From Dicaeum eximium (Eukaryota; Chordata; Aves; Passeriformes; Dicaeidae): a DNA stretch of 64,000 bases. Shown piece by piece: positions 37,001-49,000 of this stretch (the first letter of the stretch is position 1; every line of letters starts with the position of its first letter). A program made the translations under genes and the position numbers. The notes under the pieces are model-generated. The model made no database searches. It was given only the letters and a program-made list of their open reading frames with translations, and was not told the DNA's origin. The stretch lies in the NCBI GenBank assembly GCA_013396995.1, contig VWZP01002400.1:186001-250000 (forward strand), given 5' to 3'.

Positions 37001-40000
37001 TCAATACCAAAGTGCCTTGAAAAGACACCAGAGCTGAACCCCTAATTAATAACAATATTTTGTTCCTTTTAAATGAGACACTGTTTGAGGAGTACAGTAA
37101 CAGTGCCTTGTTCTGTTCAAGGTATGTATAATTAATAACCCCAATGATCAAAGGAGATGTGATCCTAGGAGGAAATGGCTTTTGAGGATCCCTAGGTATT
37201 AAGTACTGGGAACTACTTCCCAATCTGTTCTGCAGCCTCTCAGCACACTATGATGTGTGATGCCCTTTGGGATCATAAAAATAAGCCCCATCATAGATCT
37301 CACTGAAAAAAAAATGCTCCCAGCAAGATAGTCACTAGATATTTATCACTTATTCATTATTGCCATGAAATCTTTCTTAATTTTTTTCCTGGCCAGACCC
37401 TTACTGTCACACAGATCTCCTTTATTTATTTAGCATAATTTAATATAAAGCAGGGCAGGATGCTGCCCCATAACGTACCCTGTACTGATAGATCTGGACT
37501 GGTATTGTGAGGAAGGCCCCTTCCCCCAAAATAGGGTATTCCTTTTGTTTTTTCGTTGTTGTATGGCACCAAAGTTTATTGAGATAGTGTAAGCACCTGC
37601 ATGTCAAGCTGTGGAGGCTTTAGTTCCCTGCTCCTGCTTGCTGATCTTATTTTCCACTCCCCAGCCACGGCACCACCAACAGCCACAGCTCTCCCTGTGT
37701 CTTTAGAGCAGACTGTTAATGAGGAAATAGAAATTAAACAAGCCTTCAAGAAATTACTCTACTATACTGATTGCTACTGGTGAATAAACATTCACTCATT
37801 TATTCATTTTCATCCTTTTACTGGCAAAAGTGGTACTGATCTAATTTTGATAAAGGCTTGCTGGGTACCTCTTCACTTGAAGCAGATATTTAATGCCCTA
37901 GTGGCAGGTGGTTTTATTCTAAAGCACACCATCACATTAATTTGACTTTTAGCAATATTCTTCTAATATGGAAGGATTATTTCTTAGCATAGTCCCCAGG
38001 GAAGGCTCCTGGGCATACCCTGATATGGTGAATATTCTGGTTTTGTTTTACCTCTACAGTGAAACATCTTAAACATGTTTAAGAGAAAGGTATCCCTAAT
38101 TATATAGTGGGTTTTCAATACCTACTTTTCTTTTGGGTTTCCTTTCTGGGTTTCTTTTTGGTTTTCTTTTCACTCCTCCTCAGTGCTTTCTGGGCCTGCT
38201 CTGGAAATAAAAAGTGGTAAAACCATGAAACAAATTCATTCTTGTTCTGTTACAAGTCAGTGGAGATGTTAGGATGCTACAATACAGTGTGCAGGTCAGG
38301 AAAGCTGCCACAGATTTTGTGTCAGAGCCATGACTGTGTTCACTTTCACGGGTCACTGGAAGTAGTGTTGGAAAGGCCAGCCCTGAGCAGGCGTTCACAT
38401 GATAAAATCCTTCTGTGGGTCTGGGACTGATTTCTGTCTGTGTGAAGTCGGTGAGGGCAACTTGTGCAGCTCACAATCACATCACAATGATGTGTTCTGC
38501 CCTTGGCTCTGAGGAGAAGCTGCGCTCAGCACAGGGCTCAGCAGGACAGCTGAGGAAATTCGGGTTGTGCCAGTTCCCCGTGACACTCCAGCCTGTCCCC
38601 AGGCACAGGAGCTGCGACTTTCCCCAAGCAGGCTTGAAATCCTAGTTGGTAATTAGTCCATGCAGAGCTAATTGTAGGTGATTTCAATTGAAAATAATTC
38701 AGCACATAACAAGAAAGGGCTGGAATGTGAACTCTTCTACAAAGTTCATGCTGGAAAAGCATGGCCTTGCTTTCTCTGTACTTACTGCCCATCATAGCCA
38801 CACTGAAGCTTTCTTCTGAGTCCTGTGGCATTTAAAGCACAGTGCACTGCATTTCCAGCCACATAATGCTGATCTGTCACAGGGCTGGTTACTTTTTTAG
38901 GTCTAAGGAGACAGGAGAAGCAGCATCATGATTTTGATATGCTGCAGTTTGATGTCATAAGGGACAGCTAGTCCTCAGTTGTGTTACTGAGAACCTACTG
39001 CAGGCAATCTCAACATCTGCACACATCAGAACTTGGCTTTACACCCAGAGACTCTAAAAGAGTTGTCCTGTGTTACAGGCTGCTATGATGCATTTCTAAC
39101 AATCAGGGCTTTAAGCTTATCCAGGTATGACTCACAGAAAGAAATCATACCTGGGTCAGTGTTACAGACATTTGAGGCTACATTTTAAAACCCCAGCCCC
39201 TTTATGTGTCCCTGTATTATCAGAATCACTGCTTCATGCTCTTTTCATATAAAAAAAAAGGAAAGAAGTAATGAGTGGCAGAACCACAACTAAAGCAGAC
39301 TGAAGAGGATGTCTTATAATGGTTTCAAATGCAAACAACACATGGACCCAGAATTTGGACATGAAATCAATTTTGTACTCACTTTTTAGCCCCTCTACTG
39401 GAGGGATCCTTAGCAGCATTTGGCAGCATTTCTGAGTGCCTTTTCTCTCCTGTGTTAGTGGCTGAGCACACTGGGAGCTCGGCTGCTTGCATGTTCTAAT
39501 GCAAACTAAACCAAAACTCTAACCTAAAGCAAACCTCAGCCCTGCAAGTCAGCAGTAGGGCTGCTTGAGGGGCAGCACCCCCAGCTCAGCCAAGCCCTCA
39601 GCTCCTTCCTGAGGCTGAATTCGGGAGGAGCCAGGAGCTCAGTGGCAGCTGGAGGCCTCTGTCTTACAAAAATGCCTTAAACTCTTTCCAGACTCCAGAG
39701 AAGCTGTGAGACCTTGTGCCTCTCAAGGTGAGATTTGGCCTTTTCAAGAGACAAACTGCTCCTTTGCTCCGTATTTTCCACTATTTGGAATTCATACAGA
39801 AGCAGGAGCAACTGGATTTCACCCAAACTCACAAACTGACAGTTTTATGCTGTGTTACTCCCTATGTGTTCCTGAAAATCCCCCCACTAATGCAGAGAAG
39901 GAGACCATGCTTTGGTCTCTGTGCAACCCTTTCTAGCTCTGGCACCATTTCCCTTGTTATTTTGCCAGGCATTCACCTCCCAGGTGTTCCCTTTAGCCTT

Positions 40001-43000
40001 CCTTCTTAGCACAGCTGTAAATACAGCTGCTATCTTCCCAACTGCAAGCACTGCTTTCACCTTTCCTCCTCCCCAGCACCACCTGCACCCCTCAGTGTGT
40101 TCTGATATCGAGTTTACAAACAGCAGATTGCACCTCCATCAATTTTACAAGACTTGATGTAGATGCTTGTGGCTTTAGGGACCAAGGCAGGAGCAACACC
40201 TCTCACAAAGGCACCACAAATCCACCCATCCAAACAAGTTCATCTAGGCATGCCAAGAAACCTCACCAAAGGCAATCCAGGATAACATTTTAAAGTGTAA
40301 GACAATTCACACCCCTAAGTAAACCACTAAGGTTTTCTCTATTTCTGGCAAAACCTTTAATCTCACAAGAGAGATCTTTACACATGTATCCTGAGATACA
40401 TGCTGAGGATGTCCCCAGCTTTAATGAAGCCTTAAGAGCAGTTCAGGCAGGAAAGGTATTGATTGAATCCTTGGGACTAAATCACTGATCTTTCCTATAA
40501 GCAATCAAGCTTATTACCTAGATGAAATTGCTTCAGATTTTGAGCAAAATAAATTTTCTATGTTCTTTACCTCTGAAGAGCAGATAGAAAGCCAAGTCTG
40601 AAGCTGGCCCACAGGTTCCCACTACCATGTACTGCAGTTGGTGCTCACCTGTCTATTTATCTCCTACATCCCTGTGTGGAGGAGTCTTGTTCTTTAATAT
40701 TAAGAATAAATTCTGTGTGACCTCAACTAAAAAAAAATCAGCACTTCTAGAGGAACAAGGAATACCTCATTATACTCATGATGTTCCTATGTTCCAGTGT
40801 ATGTTCCTTCTCTTCTGCAGACTTAGAAGCTAAAAATGAGGACAAGTATAATGAAACTCTTAAAGGGGAGACCTGCATTCAGAGTGTGTACAGTAGCAAG
40901 GATTGTACAGCAGAAATCAGTTCAGTTTCTACATCTGGGCCCACATCATTTACTGCAATGGATATCAGCTGCCTCCTGGCCTGATCAGTGTTCTACATCT
41001 TAGACAAACAAAAATATTTGTGCACAGTGAAAACAGGATGGTCACTGTACACTACCACGTTAAACTGCAGTGCTGTAGTGCTAAACATAAAGGTAAAGAA
41101 GCACAGCATAAAATCTTTTATTCTCACTAGAAACCACTCTATTTGCATTGTAGCACTGTGCCTTGACGTCCACCAACTGAACCAAAAGTCCTCCAAATTC
41201 AATGCACAGGAGCCCTGTTGAGCTCCTGGGCCTGATTCCCCTCCTGTTCCCAGCACAACCACTAGGGTATGATGCCAATATAAAGTGGAAGTCAAACACT
41301 ATTTACATTTAGAAGTAAAGAAAGCATTTACCTCATTTTTGTTTGTTTATTTGGGACAGCTGGTGCCATTGCTGTGGTGCTCAGTGCAGTCAGTGGGGGC
41401 AGCTGTAAGGGCTGCTGCTGCAGTGCTCATGGGGTGAGGGAGTCTGGGGTGGGGCAAATGCTAAAAGACAGTGAAGGACAATGACAGCCAGCAGTAACTG
41501 CCCTTACTCTCAGGGACCAGCAGCAGGTCAGTGTGAACAGAAAAGTTTAGGCAAGAGTGAAATGGAGACCTTGGTTTAATAACCAGTTCTGTGATTTCAA
41601 TCACAAATAGCTTTAATCTTAAAGTGTTGCCTAAACAACATCTTAACATTTTAATGCTATTCCATTATTACTCTTACACTAATAAACCATACTTTTTCTT
41701 CAGAAAATAAGTTAATTTACTTTCCTTCATTTTGCTGATACAAATGCACCTAAAACCAAATTTGGCTTTTTTGATAGCAATGGAATATTTGTGTAACCAC
41801 CTTTTTTCTTTCCTGCCTGTGTGTGGTGCTGGTTACTATGGTAATAAACGTGACTCAAGATTTAAAGCCTGAAAGTGGTTTCTATAACAACATGCTAGGA
41901 TGTTTTGGACACACAATTGAAGTTAAAGATTCAGGATTAACTCTTTATGACCACAGTATTTGCAGACACAACAAGTGCTTGCTTGTTTGGCAAAAGTTTG
42001 AGCATCCCTTCCCAAAGTAGGATTTTCCATTGAGCAGATTGAGTAATAATGATTCCAGGTGTGGATAGAGCAGGTCGGGTCTGGGGACTGGTGATTTCCT
42101 CACAGGTGAAGCTTGCAAAGGACAAATGGCACCACACTAACTACAAGCTGCCCATCACAGTGAATAATTAAGATGGTAATACAAATGTATTGGGAGATGG
42201 GAAGGGCTAAAATTGTATTAGTGCAATGCTTCGAAAGGTTGAGACTGTGTGGAAAAACCGAAATTATTTGTTTACATGGAAAAGCTATTTTGAGGGCTAA
42301 GACAGCCCCTTACCTGGCTGTGTTTTATCCAGAATTTGGTTTCCTGTCCTTTCCTTCCCCATCTGCCAAATGCTGGTGCAGGAGTGACATCTCTGCCTTT
42401 CAGTCCATGGTAAAGGTACCTGATCCCAATCTCTGTCCCTGCTGATTATGCAGCTGTGCTTATCTCTTCCCCAGTTCTTCATGATACATCAAGATTGAAC
42501 ATCTATGTGCACACCCACAACTTTCTAAGGCTGTCTTTGCAGGGAAGTCATCGTCATAGTGATGAACTGTATTTTTTGTGTCATGGTGCACTGCAGATAA
42601 ATGGAGAGAGGATTACTTACACCAAAGCCACGGCTCCTCAATGCAGCAGTAAATGCCTTGGGCAATATTTTAATATTTCCAGTTAAATGATAATTGTTTC
42701 AAGATCTCAGTGTAGTAACAGAGCTTGATATTTCAGTGACACAGATTCACACACTTGTTTTAAATTCCCAAGGGCAGGTTTCAAAGAAGTAATGAGCACG
42801 AGCATTGAAGGTTCATGTTTCTGACTCCAGCCACTGGGCTATATAAATCCTGTTACCATCATGTTATCCTGTGACTTTTTTGGTGAGCTGATTTGATCAC
42901 AATGTAAGCCTTTAGATGTGAACAAATGCTGTATGCTGGTTTTTATTCAAAAGAATAAGTAACTGAAGTAACAGCACTGGGAGAAGCAGTGGTTGCTTCA

Positions 43001-46000
43001 TTTGGGATCTAATTTTCTTTCTAGTGACTGACCACCACCAAGATGTCAATTATATATGCCATTCCAACAAATTAAAAAAACAAAACCAAAACAAATGAAC
43101 AAAACCCCCCAAATAAAAAAAACAACAACAAATCAAACTCACAGGTAACACATTTTCTGATGTAGGAGTTGGGGTTTTTTTAATAGAGGCAAACATCTTG
43201 CTATTGCAATTCAATCCTTCTTTCCATAAGAGTATTTTTAAAATTTAATCTCTCAACTCATAGACCAGGGGTTTTTGCTATCCATTTTTTTCCCCCAAAA
43301 TGAATGACTTAGTAAATAGTCAGGTTTTGTTGTGAACTGCTTTATCTGCACTGGCTGGTGTAGCTTCCTAGTTTTAATTAAAGTGTGTAAAGTAACAACT
43401 CTTTGTTTAAAAAAAAGGAAAGGGAAAAAGTCCTCAAAGCACAATAAAATCATCACTGATGGTGAATGTATGGGTATCAAGAAGTTCTCGATTCTATCAT
43501 AGATTTTTTCCCCCCTGGAAAATAGACTGGCTCTGTTAAGAAGGTCAGAAAATCTTGCAGCATATGCAAAAGATTCCAAAGTTGTTAGTGCTGAGAGCTT
43601 CTGTGAAGCTCAGAGTCCTCCTTCAGGGGCAGAAGGCACATTTGAAGAACAGCACAGCAAATTACAAGCAGCCTTCAGGCACAATGAGATGATTAGCAAA
43701 GTGCAGGCATGGCCACAGCCAAGTGAACTCTGGTTCATAACAGCGTGATTAGCAGTGATTGAAATTTGATTTTAAACGCTGCCACTGATTATGGTATTTC
43801 ACCAACTCGTAGGAAGAGCCGTGTCCTGAAAGAACAAGTCTTTGCTGAAAGACATTTCTGACACAAAGAACCCAAAACAGATTGTAAAGGATTTATCTGG
43901 GGGCTTTGAGTGGCTGAGATTGCTAATTGTCAGAATCTGGGATCATCAATTCACTTTACTTTTGATCTTATCAACTCAGCTTAGAAGAATATTTTGAAAA
44001 ATGGACATGAACTCAGTAAATCTCTGATTCAAACAGGATCTAGAAAAAAAATCCTCAAAATTGTCAGGAAAGATATGCAGATGAGCTTTTTAAAATTACC
44101 TGCGTTACTGAGGAACAATACTTTAACAATCAGATTATCTGTGCCAAAATGCATTGGCCATTTCAAAATCCCTGCCCTGTTTATGATAGCTTTTCCCTAA
44201 TTCAAATTTAGGCCTTCTATCCTCATGGACATGCATTTCTAACATCATAAAAATCATTTTGTATCACTACAGTAGTTGCTGATCATTCAGAAGCCTTTAC
44301 CAGCCAAAATCATGCATTTTTAGTGCTTATTAGCTGTAAAAGCTCAATTATTCATACACTAACAAGATCACTTCGATTAATTTAAATAATCTTATCCAAG
44401 AGCAAAAAACCAAAGCTAAAACTGTCTTTTCCTTGGAATTTCTTACATTATTTGTGCCAGTTCCTGTAACAGCTGCAGGTATGGCCACGTTTCTGGCAGT
44501 ATGGATGATGTGCCAGTAGATGGCAAGCTTTACTGCAAAGAATTTCACTGCCAACCACCTCATCTGCATCTCAGGGATTTAACCGTGGGGCAAAAAGGCT
44601 TGGCACTAAATCCTTTCGTAATTAGATTAAAGTACCTCTGTTCATAAAGAGACTGATAATTACCTCAAGTGTCAGTCGATGTAAATCTAAAGCAATCAGC
44701 TTTTTGGATCCGTTTTTCCTGACGTTATGTACAAGTTTTAAGACTCTGTCAGAACAAGTCACTGCTGAAGTGACCTTAATTGCTTAGGAATGAAAAACAG
44801 CTCCTCTGCACATCTGAGGTAGAGCATGAGGCTTTTCCTGGTTCTCCTTCCACAAAAACCAAGCTCCACTGAAACATTTCTGTCCCTTTGCAGCTCTTTC
44901 TGTGAATGCAGAAGAGAATATTCTTTAGGCATCTGCTCAAGCTGAGACAGTCTTTGCATTATCACATTGCATCACAGGGCATGCAGGAGCTTCCACCTGC
45001 CATACTCTTCCTCCTCCTTCCATGCAGCTCTCAGCTCAGGAGGTTCCCCAGCCCCTCCTTCCACATCACTCCAGAGCAGCAGGGAAACTCAGTTTCCACA
45101 GGGCAGCAAGGGAGGTGGTGCAAATAACTTACCTGAAATAGGTGGGAAATGGTGTTTGAGCTAGCAGTCCAGAATCCAAGGATTAGCTGAAGCACTCACA
45201 TCATTCAGGAACATGGGTTTTTTTAAAAAAAAGTCATGGAAATGTCCAGGTGAGCTGCATACCATTTGATAACCATGGTGTGCTAACTGCATACCTTTGA
45301 TCACCTTTTTGAGATGCAGTTTTGCTGCTGAGACAAACTGCTATAGAGTACCCTTAAACTCTTGGTCCCAGCCTTTAAACCACAACCAAGCTAAAACTCA
45401 GCATGGTTACCTCTCTGCTAAGACCTTCAGAACTCCTGTGTTCTTCAAAAACTATACAAATAATAAAAACCATGGCACAGTGCACTAGAATAAAGACAGA
45501 ACAGCAAAAATGTTGCTCTTTCACTATAAACTTGTCATACAAATCAGACAAGAGTATTCTCTAGGGATTATTGGATTTATTGAATTGTCTGTTGGCAATT
45601 TCTGCACAAGAAATTAATTTCATAAAAGCTACAAAAGTTGAAATTAAAACACTGCTTAAAAGAAATCCAGGAAAGGTTTTCTGTTTCACGTTTTTCCCAT
45701 TGTGATGTCACCCTGGAGACAAATTGGTTGCCTTCACTACTTACAGACAGTGCTTTTAGGACTGTCTTTCCTCTTCCCTCCTTATCCCTCCACTCTTAAT
45801 GCCTCAGAGAGCTATGAAGCTTTTTAACCAGTGCTCACAGCCACTCTTGCCATCACAACTACAGACTGGCAAACACATCGTGCATGTCCTCACACAGTCA
45901 TTATAACAAACTCAGCCTGTTGCATGCAAATTATCTCTGGAAAAGCAGTAATAATTAACTAAATTGCTTCTCATGTCACTGTGCTCCTGTGTAAGAAAGC

Positions 46001-49000
46001 ACTTGAATGATTGACCTCACCTCTTGTAGCTTACACAGTACAACAGTTGAGACAACATTATAACTTGATCATAATTAATTTCTTCAAATTTGCAATGTTT
46101 CCCCAAACATGCACTTTAATGAATTTTAATAGGTACACAGACTGAAAGGAAAGCTCTCTAAAGTTGTGCAAGGAAGATGCAGGATGCAGAAGTTCCTAAG
46201 GAACACAGTTTTGCTCAGTTTAACTGTAATTAATAGATTGCAGTAAGCTCTGTATTATCCAGGCTACAGAAAAAACCCAAATGCATGGCTAAAGCACAAA
46301 ATTATGTAAACCAGGACATCAGAACATACATGAAAGTGTGCTGGGGAAGAGAAGGGTCTGAATTACTGCTGACAGTGGTGCAGGTCAGTACACATGACCA
46401 ATGTCTTGAATTATTGCATTCAGTGAGAGTTCTGAGCTGGAGCAAGTGCAATCAACACCACATCAGGATGAAATACCTGCTCCCAAAACTGATTATTAAC
46501 AGGTTTGGGGATGGCCATTTTAAAAGCAGGCTAATCCAAAAGTACTATTTTTGTCCTGTTTTCCTTCAGAGAACAGGAGGAAACACTCCAGTTCTCCTCC
46601 TGCTAATCAATGTTTAGCTTGCTTTCTAGGTAATCCTTAAGACCACTGTTGGTCTTAAATCATGGTGTCACTGTTGCTATCAACATTACTACATAAATCT
46701 CTATTCCCCTTGTTCAAATAAGTATTAATTAGTTCTCTGGATCAGTAAATGTACCTGTTTATGAACATCAAGTTCATTCAGGCTGCTGGTTCTAATTCTC
46801 AGGGGTACTGCTGCTCCTGTGCACACCGCAAGTCAGGAAGCACAACAGTCACGCACAGATAATTTTTAAGCCTTTCCATTTATTATCTTAGTGTCAAATC
46901 TACACAAGCAGTCTTTCCTGAGCTAGTTAAGCCTTCTGATACTTTCTTCCTCCTAGGATAAAAACAGATTAAGTTGTATTATATATTAAAATGCACACTA
47001 TGGAAACACACCATGATCAGTCAGTCTGTACTCTCTGACACTCTCCCGTGGTTGGTTCATAACCCTCAGGTGACCAACCCTTGCCTCTGCCTCTTCCAGG
47101 GATCTGTCCCAGGCCTTTCTCAGCATTGGTCTAACTCCAGTTACTGGAGTCTCCATCTCTGCTCACCTCTTCTCTTTCAGTGCCCCATCTCCATCTCTAC
47201 TGTGTCTGCTGGAAGATGGGTCTGAATTCCTTTGACAAGTTCAGCTCATCCACAACACCCTGTTTGCACAAACACACTCTGTTCTGCTGCTGTAGAAGAC
47301 ACATACCCTTCATACAGCCAAATAAAGCTCCAGATTAAAAGTAAAACAAATAAGAATAAAAAAATGTTTACAGTACTTACATATAGATAATTTAATGCAA
47401 TTTTTGTGCTCCAGCTCACAAGTCTCTCTTACAAATTGCCTTCTCTCCTAAAGGAGCATTCAGCTTAATTTCACAGAGTCTTGGCCCAGATACAGCTGCT
47501 CCAGTGTATCCCAGAGGTGGATTCTGAACAGTGCTGGTAACAGCTCACCCTCCTTGACTGGGAAGTGAGAAGTAGCTCTTGCTGTTGTTATTCTTTACAG
47601 CTACAAGGCAACTCCAAGTGGCCTCTAATTACTGGCAGCAGCTCAGTTCCCAGAGGGTAAGGAAGTAAGGAACATCTTCACACCATGTTCACCGTGTCCT
47701 TCCAGCCTCGAGGCTGGAGGGCTCTCACAGGGCTGTTTTGCATCTCAGGTCTTTGGTAGATCCTTCGTGGTGGAGATGCTGTACACCTGTGAAATTACTA
47801 TTTATAATCAGTAAATGAAAATCAAGGTACCCAATTGTTTGAACTGTTTATTTGAGCTAAATCTGCATCTGAGTAATTTAGCTTGTGAAAACCAGTGCAA
47901 AAAATCATCCACCACAAAAGAATGGTACCGCCACTAAAGTGGTATTGAACTAAAAAAAAGTGGTTCATCTCCTTTCTCTGGTAACAAAAAAAGAAACAAA
48001 AATCTTAAACATACCTACATGTGTTCCATATTGTTTGATATCAGTTGACAACAACCAATATTGTCTCAACTATACTCTTAATATAGTGTTAAACAATCCT
48101 GACACTCCGGACCATGGCTGTTGAAAGAGGCGAGAACAGGAAATTACAACCTACTCAAGTTTTCATAATTGTTTTCATTTAACATTCCTCAGTCCACTAA
48201 TGCATCACACAGTTGCCAGTCCTGTTTTCTTCTCAATTGCACAGTTGCCAGTCCTTTTTCTTCAGCCAGCAATTGGAGCTGTTGGTTTTGAAGCACAGTT
48301 GTGTTAAGAACTACCCTTCTTTCACTGCTGGTTACTCCCAGTGCTGTGGAAGTCCTCTATTGTGGCTGCTTCCTGACAGGGGTGAATCAGGACTCTTTGA
48401 CTCCAATATCAGAAGGCTTATATGGTTTATTAAAATGACTCCACTGTTGAGAAAGATTTTAGGCTATATGTGCCCAGGTTCTGAGCTAACATCTTTTTTC
48501 TTCATGCTCAGTACAAAAACTGCTAGAATGCCAGAAAATGCTGACAAAGTCAGAGAGATAACATTTCTCTATATCACAGGCTAAGAGGAAGAAAACCACA
48601 TCTCCCATATTGGGAGACAGGGCAAAAGAATGTGTCCATGTCCTTGAACACACACACACGAATACATCTGTTTACAGAAATCTGTGCTTAGGAGTGAGCT
48701 TTCCCATGGAAGGAAAAACTCAGCAAGTTTGCATCCAAGAAACTTATAAAATATTATAACTGCAGTCCTCAGCATTTTTGTATTTCTTTCCTAGAATCAC
48801 TTTGCATGAGGAATGATTCCAGGTGCCTGCCAAACTCTTGCCAAGAGAACTCTACGTGCATTGCCGGTCACGAAGGTGACCCTTGCCTTTGTGCAGACGC
48901 CTCAGTGGACAGCGTGGAGGAACTCTGCAACAAAACCTCCAACCCTTGCTCCTCCAACCCTTGTCTCCAAAACGCTACCTGCCTGGGCTCTGCTGGAAAC

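Larger units (their letters stand above)
22090..48794 (+). other. CRB1: CRB1 intron 1 (26.7 kb)
   Basis: The largest intron in the window, with a GT donor and a TTTCTTTCCTAG acceptor. It holds an ancient CR1 (26201-26580), a younger CR1 tail (24434-24564), one copy of an unidentified dispersed repeat (26840-27012), T-rich and A-rich simple repeats (22281-22328, 30985-31032, 32097-32182, 43073-43134), stem-loops at 39121-39154 and 46637-46658, and a 32-base tandem duplication (48208-48275). A GC-rich low-CpG island at 36035-36370 is open in several frames but unrecognised. No nested gene can be supported, though cryptic-exon candidates are listed in findings. Confidence 0.85.

Noticed and set aside
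43253..43579. 108-codon minus-strand frame in CRB1 intron 1
   Set aside because: AT-rich, no domain, and it includes homopolymer-coded Phe/Pro stretches; consistent with chance.
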